Shown here piece after piece: positions 1 to 10,910 of a DNA stretch of 64,000 nt (position 1 is its first letter; each line of letters begins with the position of its first letter). A model generated the notes under the pieces. The model did not search any database, was not told where the DNA came from, and saw only the letters and a program-made list of their open reading frames with translations. The position numbers and the translations under genes are program-made. The stretch lies in the NCBI GenBank assembly GCA_029204225.1, contig CM055106.1, positions 19,999,117-20,063,116 of the forward strand, written 5' to 3'. This stretch comes from Diphasiastrum complanatum (lineage: Eukaryota > Streptophyta > Lycopodiopsida > Lycopodiales > Lycopodiaceae).

Positions 1-282
1 GTGAGTTTTAGGATACATCACCCTCCTTATAGAAACCATATTTCACTTCACTGCACCAAGCATTTGATAATGCCCACCGTTAGATTGAAATCCTATCAAG
101 TGCATCCATCTTAGTCGTTCAAAGAGAACTTGGCCAACAAGTAATTGTTAAATTTTAAAAGAGGCCCCTCTAACTTAGTGTAGCAAAGTAAAGGCAATAA
201 AATTGGTTTAGTACCAAAGGGGGAAACCTTTCCAAGACTGCTCGAAGAACGTATAAAACTAAATAAACATGAAGGAGAGTCC

Positions 283-284
283 AT

Positions 285-324
<40 letters not shown>

Positions 325-326
325 GA
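283..326 (-). repeat. (CTGT)n/(CT)n microsatellite at PLE-1 3' end
   Basis: On the minus strand the PLE 3' end runs GGTTCTCTC into CTGT repeats and then CT repeats. Copy 3 has the same junction into a pure CT array (21880). Confidence 0.8.
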
Positions 327-357
327 GAACCACCAACCGTCCCGCAATTAGCAAGGT

Positions 358-391
358 ATCTCAGGGGGCCACCAGTTAGCACCCCTGAGAT
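358..391 (-). other. PLE 3' terminal hairpin
   Basis: A perfect 10-bp stem (ATCTCAGGGG / CCCCTGAGAT) with a 14-nt loop sits just 3' of the PLE-1 coding region. Copy 3 has a shorter equivalent at 21823-21842, followed by the same GATACCTTGCT sequence. Placed between the ORF and the CT-rich tail, it may be a 3' recognition structure; this is inference. Confidence 0.5.
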
Positions 392-399
392 GGAGTGCT

Positions 400-2337
400 A
401 ACAATGCTAACTGGCCACCAAGAGAAAATCAGCGTTTTCCAATAATTTAAACATAAGTCCAGGAAACACATTGTGTTTGAAGATATTATTGGTAATCTCG
501 TACAGTTTTCCTTTCATAAAGCCATTCCTTTGAAAAGCCATCATTTACAAAAGCACCTTGATTGCTACAACAATACATAGCAGCACTAATCTGTGAGATG
601 ATTACTTTATATGAGTTAAAAACCGGTCTATTGGATGCCAGGTGTATGAACTGGAAGCATGGAAAGGGGAGCTCCTTTCTTCTATCAAACTTTTTCATAT
701 GAAAACTCCCGAACTCAGGATCAAAGGTAGTAGCAATGTTTAAGAAATTAACAATATTGTAGCATCATCACTCTTGATGGTTAAGTATTCCAAAGGATAA
801 ATCCATGTAGCATTATCACTGATACGAGGTTGTTCTTTATCTAGAAATAGCAGTGCATCTGGATTGTTAATAAAACATACATCGTCTATATACCGAAAGG
901 TATTTTTATAAGCACGCAAATAATCCATCTTACCGAGTCTGGCAAGTCTCTTCACAAAGTGCAATTCATAGAACAACAAATACCAGTTACACCAGGTAAG
1001 AGAGCAGGCAAAGCCCATGGGAAATCCACAAACCTGCCTCCAAGTCTTGTTACCCAATCTCACAATGCAGTTAAAAATCAATATATCGTTCCATTGGCAG
1101 AGTTGTATCTTGTCAATGCAAGTCCACTTCTTAGCTGGTTTGCTTAGCCATTTCCATCTATATTCTCCCGCATTAGGTTTCCATTTATAAGCAAGACTTT
1201 CATTCTTACAATATTTGAATGCATAAATAATCATCTTATGTATTACGGCTTTTAACCCGTCTGGGCCATTGAGTGGGATATTTTCATAACACTTAGAAAT
1301 GTTAGTAGACCACATAGAGGTGATTTTGCTTGGCACATTAAGGTAGAATTCAGTGGATGAGTTACATTGCCAAAATAGGTTGGTATCCGCATTTAGGATA
1401 CTCCGGCATGTATTTGCCTTAAGGTCTGCACCCTCCATGAGGAGTGGAGTCAGAATACCAAGAGCTCTTGTAAGAAATGTGGCCACCTTAGAAAAGTAGC
1501 AATCATGTGCATTGGTGATCCATCTGAAAAAAAATTTGTGCGCATTAAAGATACATATTAAAAAAAGGTAACTCTTCTTTCCCTTTTAGGTATTCTGATA
1601 TCTTGTTAGCAAAGGTATGCTTAACAACATTCATGGCATTATTTATTGTTATTTTCATCTGGAAAAGGGGCAAAATCTGGACTAGACAACCTTTGTAATG
1701 CCAAGTTTGTAACAAAGTAGATGCACATAAAACAAGGATTATGTTCGGCCTTGTCCACACCATTCACATATAAGTTGGTAGTGATCCAATCATGCTCATC
1801 AATGGCATTCCTTAGCTTGTTTCCAGTTAAGCTCTTATCGTGTTTGCAAATACGGGCATGTTCAACAATCGTATCATGATCAATGTCCTGATATACGGGT
1901 AACATTTTAGCCAGTTTAAACCATCCTTGATATAATTCAGTGGCGACCTCATTGATATTTGATTGGCGTACAGAGATATGATTAAGTCCTTCATTCAAGT
2001 CGTTCTTTAAAAACCTGTTGCTAATAATTCAAGTATCCATGGAAATCACATGTCCAAAACTTTCAAAAATAGAATCTTTAAAGCGTTTAGTATTAGAACA
2101 AATACAAGGTGGAATATCATTAACATCGAACTCACAAAAGATTTGAAAGGGCTTATACCATTCATGTTTCAAATGCGGAAAATAAGTCCAACCAAAAACA
2201 ATTTGCTCAAAGGTCTCATCAATAAAACCGAAAATTTGAAATAAAGTCTCGAAATAAAGTTGTTTGACATTTATACTCTCAAAGCATCTATTGTAATAAC
2301 GTAATGTAAAAAAAATCTTCTCTTTGTCTCTGCACAC
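400..2337 (-). pseudogene. PLE-1 reverse transcriptase, broken
   Basis: RNA-directed DNA polymerase of a Penelope-like element. Visible blocks, N to C: the Cys-containing PPCICSNTKRFKD segment (around 2100), GNKLRNAID and NPCFMCIYF (1900-1690), TRALGILTPLLMEG (1480-1440), motif A as NISKCYENIPL (1310-1260), motif B as CGFPMGFACSLTWCN (1030-985), motif C as FRYIDDVCFIN (900-860), thumb IYPLEYLTIKS (815-780), then a C-terminal block with SNRPVFNSY (640-600). The aspartate expected in motif A is asparagine here; the plus-strand copy has Asp at that site. Several frameshifts and stops break the frame, so it is inactive. The family assignment rests on motif recognition only. Confidence 0.62.
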
Positions 2338-2379
2338 AGATTAGTCTCGGTAAAAATTCAGTTTTCTAATGGGATGATC

Positions 2380-2960
2380 TTCTTTTCTGCTACTGCTTTG
2401 TCCGGCCCGCTGACTGACATGACCGAGCTTGGATTATTCAGATTGAGGGACCCTGATCTCTTGCTTGTATTCTGGAAGTATTTGTCTTGCAAGGTAAAAA
2501 ATTGGGCTATTTCAAAAGGCGTTCAATTTCGCGGATGTTCTCGGCATCACCAAGGTGTCGCTAGAAGCTTGGCAGTAGGGTCATTGATGAGTTCTATGAC
2601 GGCATCAATCATGTGTTGTCTAATGTAAACAAAAGCAAGGTGGGCTTTAACAACGTCTCTAGCGGCAGTGAGGGTAGAGATATCAGTAGTCAAAGCACTA
2701 TTTTCTTTATCCAAACAGGTAAATATCTTCCGAATATGAGAATTGCAAAATCTCAACAATGTGATCAACATAGTTAGGGAGGTCTATAAAAGTACTCTAA
2801 ACAATGTTCAAGGTGTCTTTTTTTCTAGTAAAATCATGTAAATCTTGATCCAATCAATGGTAGTCATAAGATCCACGAGGCAAAAGATTCTATCATCCGG
2901 ACCAGCAGCATCACAGGTAGCTCTATCAATAGAAATAATAAGATTGTGAACTTTAATAGC
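2380..2960 (-). pseudogene. PLE-1 N-terminal region
   Basis: Degenerate coding sequence upstream of the RT on the same strand. Two blocks recur at 17010-17568: block A (2945-2640, with HIRKIFTCLDKENSALTTDI) and block B (2580-2417, with IREIERLLK and GSLNLNNPS). Conservation between two separately decayed copies at protein level supports a real coding past. The predicted chain is helical without a recognised catalytic motif. Order here is A then B; in the other copy it is B then A. Confidence 0.5.
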
Positions 2961-3179
2961 TTTCTTCATGCAACAAATGACAGTTTGAATAAAAGGGTTA
3001 GGAGGAGCAAGGGGATCCCCATAACCAAGTGCAATTGCGTCATGAAACCATCTTGAGGACTAGAACATGAAAACAGACCTAAGTTAGCCATAAAATCCAA
3101 GTAAAGGTAAAGGTTTGGTAACACCCCGGCCAAAAGATAGTCGGGTTTACATTTAAAAAGATGCAGAGAGAGGTAAAAG

Positions 3180-3420
3180 ATTTCACATAGTCTCTCTTGA
3201 CAAGTCAAGACCAAACCCTTTAAACCCTTTCATTTTATAGCATAATAGGTAAAAACAAAGTTGTATAAAGTATTACAGTACAAGGTACCATAAAGCGAAG
3301 CAAGTTTTAGAATACTCAGTTGTTACCTACCACCATCCCACAGCACAAAACTGCACGAGTTAGTACAGTGGGGAAGACAGGTGTCATAGCTGAGCATCCG
3401 TTGTTATCCATGTCCGAAAC
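3180..3420 (-). repeat. 240-bp dispersed repeat, copy 1 (inverted to 15058)
   Basis: The reverse complement aligns with 15058-15297 over the whole length, from GGACATGGATAACAAC to GGTTTGGTCTTG. Here it lies immediately upstream of the PLE-1 coding region in element sense, so it may be PLE 5' sequence; at 15058 it stands alone and abuts (CT)n. Confidence 0.7.
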
Positions 3421-5073
3421 AAGATTCACTACTTTATCAGCTCAACTGCAAATACATATCATACGTCCAATCTTCCCTACCATGACATTCATTATTAGCA
3501 ATACATTCTGCTCTCAGGGCATGCCATACTGATCAGTATAAGGGTGAACGAATGTATTAGGTTCACATTAGCATTTCGTAAACATAAGTAGCTATACCAC
3601 ATTTTACAGTGTACAAAGAGACCTGGCTCTAGCATTGGTGTAGTTTGGATGATTTTTCCAAACGTTTCAAGTTTGGACGTTTCAAACGTTTGGTTGCAAC
3701 TGTGTCCACAAGGAGTCAAAGTCCACCCAATTTTTCACATTAGTCATTTAAAGAAACAACTTGGTGGGAAGATGCGCTGGTTCAACTAGAGGACCTGTCA
3801 GCCTTTGTATCTACAAAACCTCAATCCATTGTTGATGTATGTCAATGTGGGCAAGAGGTGAATGAACACTTTCCCTTACTAGTGACTCATGGACCACATG
3901 TGTGCCACATGTCTTGATCAAGGCTATATACTTGGCTCCTACCTTGTTAGTATTGATTGGGAGTAGGACTCTTGACCATTTATTTTACCTACCTAGGAGA
4001 AGGTGGATGGCAGCGGCGCAGTGCTTATGTGCATACCTAGAATGTGAGCTACCTAGAGGTAGGTGATGGCATAAGGTGTTACAGGTGGTATGGACGTTGT
4101 TAGTGCTAGAGGTCGGATCTTGATTGATTCCAAGTCTCAAGCCTAGGGCATAAAGGATGGATCTGGATTGGATCCTATGGCGGGGTGGATTGTAAAGTCC
4201 AACTTCTTGAGACGGCACCTAATGGTATTCAACCTAAGAAGTTCGTAACCATACCTCATGCAATCTTACTATATTAGGGCTTTCTATATCAACCCTCACA
4301 TGAAATCATAAATATGTGAAGTGAGGTTAACAATTAATCACATGTATTTCCTAGTTACTTAGGGTTTAGAATATTCAGTTCTAAAGCCGGCCATAGACAC
4401 GGGGACTTCTAGCATATTCATTGTGATTTGTTTTTCAACATACAATGGACTTTTCCAAAAATGTACTTCATGTATTTAGATGTTTTTCAATACTAACTGA
4501 AGGCATTGGACCATGTTTTGAGTATTCAGGAATGTGGAATCATGTTTCTAAGAAGCTTAGATTTGTGAGTATCCATGAGAATTTTATATAAGCCATATGC
4601 AGTTCTTGTTCTTGAAGCACATTTCAAGGAATCTTTTGAAGCTAGGCCAACAGTGCACAAAATTACGTCGGTCACTTATTTACACCTTTTTACTCTAGTC
4701 ACTTAGGTTTCTATCTGAAAGATCAGTGGTCATTTCTTCCCTGTTATAGGGTGCACCTCTACAAGGGGAGATTTTATTGACCAAGAAATAATTCCGCCAC
4801 ATTATAAAAGCTGCTAGTATCTTCTACAGTTAGAGCCTTCATATGTTTGTAATATGTATTCTGAGTTGTTGATCTCAGATCCATGTGATAAAGACCAAAA
4901 TAGTACAAAAGATTATTTAGCTACAAAAGAAGACAAAGGTTTAAATCGTTAGTACGAAATACAAACGCCTTCAGAAACTTGATGCACCTAGAGTTTTCAG
5001 AAGAAAAAAGAAAGCAGCCATACATTCATTTCTCACTTATTTGAGCCAAAACTGTGACAAGCCCTAACTGCCA
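3421..5073. other. No recognised gene
   Basis: Mixed-composition sequence with only short open frames. A direct pair of TTTGGACG/TTTCAAACG-like words occurs near 3640-3690. Nothing here was recognised as coding, RNA or a defined repeat. Confidence 0.5.
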
Positions 5074-5078
5074 TTTAC

Positions 5079-5290
5079 CGCGTCTTAGCAGCGGATTTGG
5101 AGATCACCGCGTGGCAGACCAGCTTGCTTCTAGACACCTGCCACCACAAGGAATGCACAAACTCCTGCTGTTGCTCCTGCTGCTTTGCCCTCAATGCTGG
5201 CGATGGGGGCATTGGCATTCCAGTGCCACTGCCTCCATAGCCAATTCCCAGCTTGCTGAGCTTCAATCCGCCCAAAAGAAGCGCTTCCAT
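5079..5290 (-). CDS. Candidate first exon of an unidentified host gene
   Basis: A minus-strand frame opens at ATG 5290 and reads MEALLLGGLKLSKLG, a Pro/Met stretch, a Gln-rich KQQEQQQEF segment and then HSLWWQVSRSK. It stays open to a good splice donor, CGCG|GTAAAT, at 5079/5078, just before an in-frame stop. The N-terminus is poor in acidic residues, rich in Leu, Gly, Ser and Lys, and could be an organelle transit peptide. The 5' flank holds an AAACCCTAA telo-box. No downstream exon was found, and no family is recognised. It differs in character from the surrounding repeats, but it may be a gene fragment. Confidence 0.35.
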
Positions 5291-5353
5291 TCCTTAACAC
5301 AATCAGCAATAATCAGAAGACGAGAAGAGGAAAGCAAAATTTATCAGCTCATT

Positions 5354-5362
5354 TTAGGGTTT
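5354..5362 (-). promoter_or_regulatory. Telo-box AAACCCTAA
   Basis: The motif lies 64 bases 5' of the candidate ATG at 5290. Telo-boxes are common in promoters and leaders of plant growth and translation genes. A chance match is possible. Confidence 0.35.
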
Positions 5363-5429
5363 CGGGGTTTGCTTTTGTCTTTCCTCCAAGGATGCTGCAG
5401 ATTGACGGGAAGATGGCCCGTCTAGGCCA

Positions 5430-8049
5430 ATTTTCCCTTCAAATAACATCTTCCTTTTTTGATCTGCCTCTCAAGGATGAAGGATTTATTTTATTTTTTT
5501 TGTTTTGCATTTGTCATTTTGAAGGCCTAAGAAGTACTTGAACCCTTGAATAATTTCCTTGGAACCCTTGCTCATTCTCAATGCATGGAGTGCGCACTTA
5601 AACTTCATGTGTGAAGTGTTGTTGAGATTTAGACTTAAGACTTGAGCACTTCGACAGTCAAATTTTAAATTTTTATTTTTATTTTTTGAGAGAGATTTAG
5701 AGAGCGTGCAGTACTTGAACATCATTCCTGCAAACAACGTGACTTCTTTTGCCCAACCTTCAATGCAAAAGGTTTTGTGAATTGCACAACCTTCCATGCC
5801 GTGCGTTCACTCAAAATCATTTCTACAAGACAGCAGGATTTATTTTGCACAACATTCCACCTTTCGTGCAGAAGATTGTGCAGATTTTTGAAAAAATAGA
5901 CCTCACCACGATTTCAAGTGGCGGAAGGGACCCTATGTGGCACTTCTACCATCAAAAGGCCCCTTTCTTCTCAAGCTATCACCCTTCACGGAAGGCCCTT
6001 TTCTAGTGGCATGACCTCAAAGGGTGACCTTGTCATGCCCATGATTGGACTGATCTCGAGTTAATGTCCCATAAGGAGGTGAGTATGCCTATCTCAACCC
6101 GTAAATTAATTATGGCTATAAGAGGTTGGGGCCCTCATGGTACTATGTATAAATTGCTCTCGAATGAGTTTTTTTCTACTATACGATGAGAAGAAGGTTG
6201 GAAGATATGCTCACGATAGAGATTGTGCCCTCCCTAGCTTGAAGTCATCTGCTTCTACTTTATGGTATGTGGATCTGCTCATTTCATATCATTGCTTTCA
6301 TCTCTTTGCTACATACGAATGGTATCAAGCTTTTTCGATGATAAACGTGATGGTATGAATCCGCTATCCAGCGATGAATCAGCAAGGATTCATACACATT
6401 TTTGTATGACGTTTTTTCATTAATATTATCCAATGTGGACCCGCGATGAAGCCTGCTCAACTGTGTAGAAGTTTTTTGAAGATATGTGAGTTGTTGTCCA
6501 GCGATGGACCTACAACGATTTGTCTTGAGTTAAATACTCAAAAAATGGATATATATGGTAAGCTATCCAGCGATGAACCAATGCTTCCTTCCACATACTT
6601 TGTAAGCATGATAATGATAGGTATGCATCACATATGGTAGGTTGAGACAAAAGCTTCTTAGTGACCAGTGATGAAGCACTTCTTACCTTATAAATGGTTG
6701 TGTGGATTCAAACTCCTTATCATAGATATGAAAGAATGAAAGTTTGGTCTGATAACTACAGTATACAATAGGCTTTACTATCCTTCAACGGACAGTATTA
6801 ATGTTTGGTTGTTCCATAAGTAACGAAAGGTTACATACATACTCCAGAGACAAAGCCATTGTAGTATCATGCTATTATACAATAGATACAACTCAAACAC
6901 TGGCACGTTCTGATTATGATTAGTATACCTCATGCTTTAACCTGTTTGCTATCATACTTTTGAATTATTTCTATTTCAAAGGGAATACTATTGTGTCTAA
7001 GCACTAACAAATAAAACTTGCGCTCTTTGTAACATCGAATATTACTATTATCTTCGTTTTCGATTAGGTTCAGTTTCAAACCTTAAAGCTATAAGTGTTT
7101 GCATAGGTATGCACATTAAACCATTCGCTTCAGATTTATATAAGCAATGAGTGGTAGGCTCTCCCTAACGTGCTTATTATCGTTTTCACAATATCTGACA
7201 ATAACATTATGAACGGTTTAAGTCTAAGGAAGGCAAGAGCACTCGAGGGACTAAACATGGCATCCTCACAGGAAGTCACGGCTATGATCATCCAGGTATG
7301 AGTTTTCCGAACAGTTTTCAGGCTTTGCAAGCATCACCTATGCTCAAAAGGTAAGGTGTCTCTTTACAAATATATTCCATTCTAGGTGACTAATAATGAT
7401 CCTAAATACAGAAATTAGTTGGTTTTTACTCAGTTGGACTATATCTCTTCATAAATATTGAAACTATTCTGCATATAATGACACCCACGTTGTCCCGAAA
7501 CAAGGCTTCTCTTCAAATTATCTTGGACAGCATGGATTTGCGTAAGATAAATGGTTGTTGCAAAAGGATTAGAATGACACAGATCTGCCCTAATACCTTG
7601 TAAAAACCATGAGAACCTCACTAATAAGATGAAGCCTATCCGATACAAGGTCTTAAAAAACCACGGGTTGGATATTGTGAATTTGATGTGATGGTCTACT
7701 AATTTCTAAAGCCCTGACTTCAAGTGTTGTGAATTTAAAAGAACAAGTCAACAAAACACTTGTTGAATAAAACTAAAAAGAACTTCAAAGCTTAGTGAAG
7801 AAATTCAACATTCAATCACAAAAGCATTCATTCATGAGACTTGCTGAGGGGTCGAGATGAGGACCGCCCCCTGAAGGATTTTTTTTTAAAATTATGCAAG
7901 ATCAAATGGCCCAAGGCCAAGTACATATACAATGGTTTAGGAAGATGGATTCTTAAATCTTTACATCAACCAGATGTTAACAAATTTTGGGTCTTAAAGA
8001 ATCTTATACCAAGAAAAGTGGTTTCTTATGACATGCAAAAGCTTACTGA
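5430..8049. other. No recognised gene; recurring CCAGCGATGAA motif
   Basis: Low-complexity and AT-rich sequence with no supported gene. The word CCAGCGATGAA or a near match recurs near 6367, 6442, 6497, 6566 and 6663, spaced about 55-100 bases apart, suggesting an old degenerate tandem repeat. A 71-codon frame at 7841-8056 resembles nothing I recognise. Confidence 0.45.
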
Positions 8050-8458
8050 TCAATAAAAGAGCATGCATTGGCTTTCGACATTAGATGGCATGTCATGCAT
8101 GATTCAAATCTGACATGCAAACTTCAATTCCAACATGCAAAGTCATTAGGCTAGAGATGGTATGACATGAAAGCTCTAGTTCCGACATGCAAGCTTCAAA
8201 TCATACATGCAAACTCCTACATCAGACATGCAAGCTCCCCAATCAGGCATGCAAGTTCCAATCAGACATGCAACTTCCAAATCAAACATGCATGACCATT
8301 AAGCTATGGATGGTGTAACATGCAAAGCCATCAAGTCATGGATGGTGTGACATGCAAAGCCATCAAGTCATGGATGGTGTGACATGCAAAGCCATCAAGT
8401 CATGGATGGTGTGACATGCAAAGCCATCAAGTCATGAATGGTGTGACATGCATGGCCT
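8050..8458. repeat. ACATGC-rich minisatellite with a 32-bp tandem unit
   Basis: From 8318 to 8445 there are four near-identical 32-bp units (start ACATGCAAAGCCATCAAG), with a diverged unit before (8286) and a partial one after (8446). An isolated unit lies near 8134, and 8100-8290 holds shorter ACATGCAAGCTCC-like words. There are no distinct spacers, so it is not a CRISPR array. Confidence 0.85.
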
Positions 8459-8484
8459 TCAGTCTTATGGATGAAAGTTCTAGA

Positions 8485-8487
<3 letters not shown>

Positions 8488-8526
<39 letters not shown>
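8488..8526. repeat. (GA)n microsatellite
   Basis: Pure GA dinucleotide run. Unlike most CT/GA arrays in this window, neither flank shows LINE 3' hairpin or LINE coding sequence. Confidence 0.9.
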
Positions 8527-8530
<4 letters not shown>

Positions 8531-9338
8531 TAAAGAGGTAAGAGAAAGTGAGTGTGTGTGTAAGTGGTTCCAATCCAAGCTTGATAGATCCTCCTCAAGC
8601 CATAGCTCCAAGCTTTCTTCCAAGCACCTACACACATAGAAGCAAGAGCAAGAGGCAAAACAAAAATGAATAGGACATGAATAATGAGGGAGAGGGGCGA
8701 GTTAGTCCTTTTATAGGGAATGTGTAGCCTTGAGGGAGTGGCTAAGGTAAAGTGAGGGAGACTCTAGGAGAAGTAAAGTGAGAGGGTGAGGTGTATAGAT
8801 ATGAGAGGGTGTTTATCAACTAGTTAGAGCAAAAGGGGAGGAGTAGGAGGGCGCATTTTCTTAGGTATCTTATGGCTTACAAGCCATGTGGAAAAGTAGG
8901 TAAGTTACATATTGATAAGGATGGAAAGTAGGTAGCTTAATATTTAATGTTAGCCACTTTCAAGTTGAATTTTTCTTGGTTTACAACATTGGGATTCACC
9001 CAAGTGTTTTTCATGACATGGGAAAAGCTTTGTATATGTCCATCTTATCTTGCATAATTTTCATCAATTCCTAGGCCCTTTTTTCTAGGGGTTGCCCATT
9101 CCCAATCATAGTGGAGTGTGACACAAAGGGTGATCAGTCATTTGGTTTCTTCTCCAAATCTTTATAGACTCGATTAAGCCAAATTTCACGAAATTCTGAC
9201 TCCGTTTGATATTCCAATTTGTCATTTGCCTTCTGGCTGTCCAGCGCATTTTTACAGCCTTCATTTTCACTTTTTTCATTTACTGATTGTTGTCCTTTCT
9301 TAGTTGTGATAATAGTGGTTTTAATAGACTAATTTGGG
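8527..9338. other. Possible LTR/promoter remnant, no gene
   Basis: AT-rich, no coding signal. On the minus strand CCCTATAAAAGGAC near 8715 looks like a TATA region, and the word GGAGGGCGCATTTTC at 8846 resembles the U3 motif of the chromovirus LTRs in this window. The ends of any element cannot be placed. Confidence 0.3.
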
Positions 9339-9392
9339 GTGATGACAAGAGTCCGCTCTCTCAAGTTTTCGTCTATTCCTTCCACTATCATT

Positions 9393-10560
9393 ATGGCACA
9401 TTCACCTACCCCGCCTGAGACTACTCAGGAAACCTTATTCGATCAGTTTCGTCGCATGGATGAGACCCTTTCTGGCCTCGTTCATCGCTTCGATACCGTT
9501 ATGACTGGTTTTGCTACTATGCAGTTACAGATTGATTCTTTACAGCCTCATGGTCCTGGTAAAGTTCCTATTTTCCTTCATTTGGGACTCCCCCTCCATT
9601 TGGATTTCCATCTTCCTCTGCTAGTCAGTCTGGTGGTGGACCATTCATTCCACCTAGCCCGCCTCCTGGTTTCTTTTCATGTCCCCCACTTCTTGAGCCA
9701 TACTTTGCTCAAGACTTTCGTGATAAGGTACAGCTTGCTACCTATTCTGGGTCCTCTACGGGAACTTATTAGAGAATTGGTTTGCTAAGCTTGACACATA
9801 TTTTCAGATCTACTCTAAGACTGATCCTCAAAATATCCAATTGGTTGCTTTACATTTAGATGGACGTGCCGCCATGTGGTGGTGAGTTTATAGAGATGAT
9901 CTTGATCGGGAAGGGCTCCATTTATGGCATACTTTTTGTCGTGAGCTCCGTCATGCTATGATTGATCCTCAGTGGCTCGACCACCAACGTGATACATTCT
10001 GTAGTCTCACTCAGCCCAGTGATCTACAGATCAGTTTATGGAGCTTTCTTATCTTTTCATAGATCTAACTCACTAAGCTTGTTTCTCATTACATTGTCGG
10101 GTTTCATGGTGTTTTACGTTACTTGTTGAGGCGATGTCTCTTGCCAGTACTTTACAGCATGAGTACTCTAACATCCTTCATTCCCGCTTCTCCCGACTCC
10201 ATCCTTCTACTTCATTTTTTCCCCTACGTCCACCCCTACACCTACCCCTTCTGTTCCAGCTCTCTCCATTGTCCCTTCGTCTCCTCGTCCTCCGACTCCT
10301 CGACCTGCTTTTGTCTGACGTTAGACGTCTGCAGAGTTCACTGACCTTCAGCATAAGCATCTTTGCTTTCGTTGTAAGAGTCCTGACCATTTTTCCCGTG
10401 ATTGCCGTCAGCCTCTCCCTACTACTATTGTTGTTTTTTACCATGAGGGCACTACTCCAGATGATTCCAATATCTACATTCATATTTCTGATGAGCCTGA
10501 CCTATCCTCTGAGCCTTCCACTGATTTACTTCCTGCTACTTGCCATGCTTAGCTTTCGTA
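9393..10560 (+). pseudogene. Chromovirus gag polyprotein, broken
   Basis: Capsid/nucleocapsid precursor of the gypsy element. From ATG 9393 it reads MAHSPTPPETTQETLFDQF, then FRRMDETLSGLVHRFDTV. After a frame change the capsid-type block follows (KLDTYFQIYSK, QLVALHLDGRAAMWW) at about 9790-9890. The linker DDSNIYIHISDEPD near 10470 matches DDSDIYIHISDDPD of copy 3 at 38340-38370. An in-frame Met at 9339 would add 18 residues; the internal Met better matches a gag start. Several stops and shifts make it non-functional. Confidence 0.7.
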
Positions 10561-10683
10561 TGATACTTGGACAAGGTGTCCTGGTCCTTGTTCCATTCGG
10601 TTATGTGTACGTATTCCAGGTCGTGAGTATTGCTTTAGCTGATATTGGCATCACTCATTCTTTGTTAGCAGTTATATCACTAG

Positions 10684-10863
10684 ATTCAGTTTTTGGTCCA
10701 ATGGGATGGTCGTCCTATTGAGGAGGCCACATGGGAGCCTATTGATGTCTTTTATCATACACCATCACTTGCGGATAAGGCTCGTGCTCTTGCTGCACTT
10801 GTTGATTCCTCTACATCATATGTTGTTCTAGCTATTGATGCACCAGGGCTTGCTGCTACTTGA
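10684..10863 (+). pseudogene. Chromodomain of chromovirus copy 1
   Basis: Carboxyl end of the integrase polyprotein: QFLVQWDGRPIEEATWEP, then the tail VFYHTPSLADKARALAALV, ending at TGA 10861. Chromodomains of this kind direct integration to modified histones. It matches copies 3 and 4 nearly residue for residue but is joined to protease sequence upstream instead of integrase. Confidence 0.8.
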
Positions 10864-10910
10864 TCCAGTTTCTTTCTGGTAGTTGGGTCTTTTTCTTTTG
10901 TGCCAGGGAG

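Larger units (their letters stand above)
283..3180 (-). mobile_element. Penelope-like retroelement copy 1 (PLE-1), decayed
   Basis: Read on the minus strand the order is: N-terminal conserved block (about 2960-2380), a linker with a Cys-rich PPCICSNTKRF motif (2337-2029), the RT core (1998-740), a thumb/C-terminal block (698-400), a 3' hairpin (391-358) and a CT/CTGT microsatellite (326-283). A second copy of the RT half lies at 20600-21842 on the plus strand, with the same 3' terminal order. The RT type (GFPMGF before the YIDD box, thumb motif IYPLEY) is Penelope-like rather than LINE or LTR. No GIY-YIG endonuclease is visible after the thumb, so the endonuclease-deficient group is the best guess. 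Element ends are inferred from the shared sequence. Confidence 0.62.

Noticed and set aside
8318-8445. Regular 32-bp repeats suggesting a CRISPR array
   Set aside because: There are no unique spacers between repeats and the context is eukaryotic; it is a minisatellite.
10178-10721. Long frames on both strands over the gag Pro/Ser linker
   Set aside because: They are shadow frames of the low-complexity gag coding region at 9393-10560.
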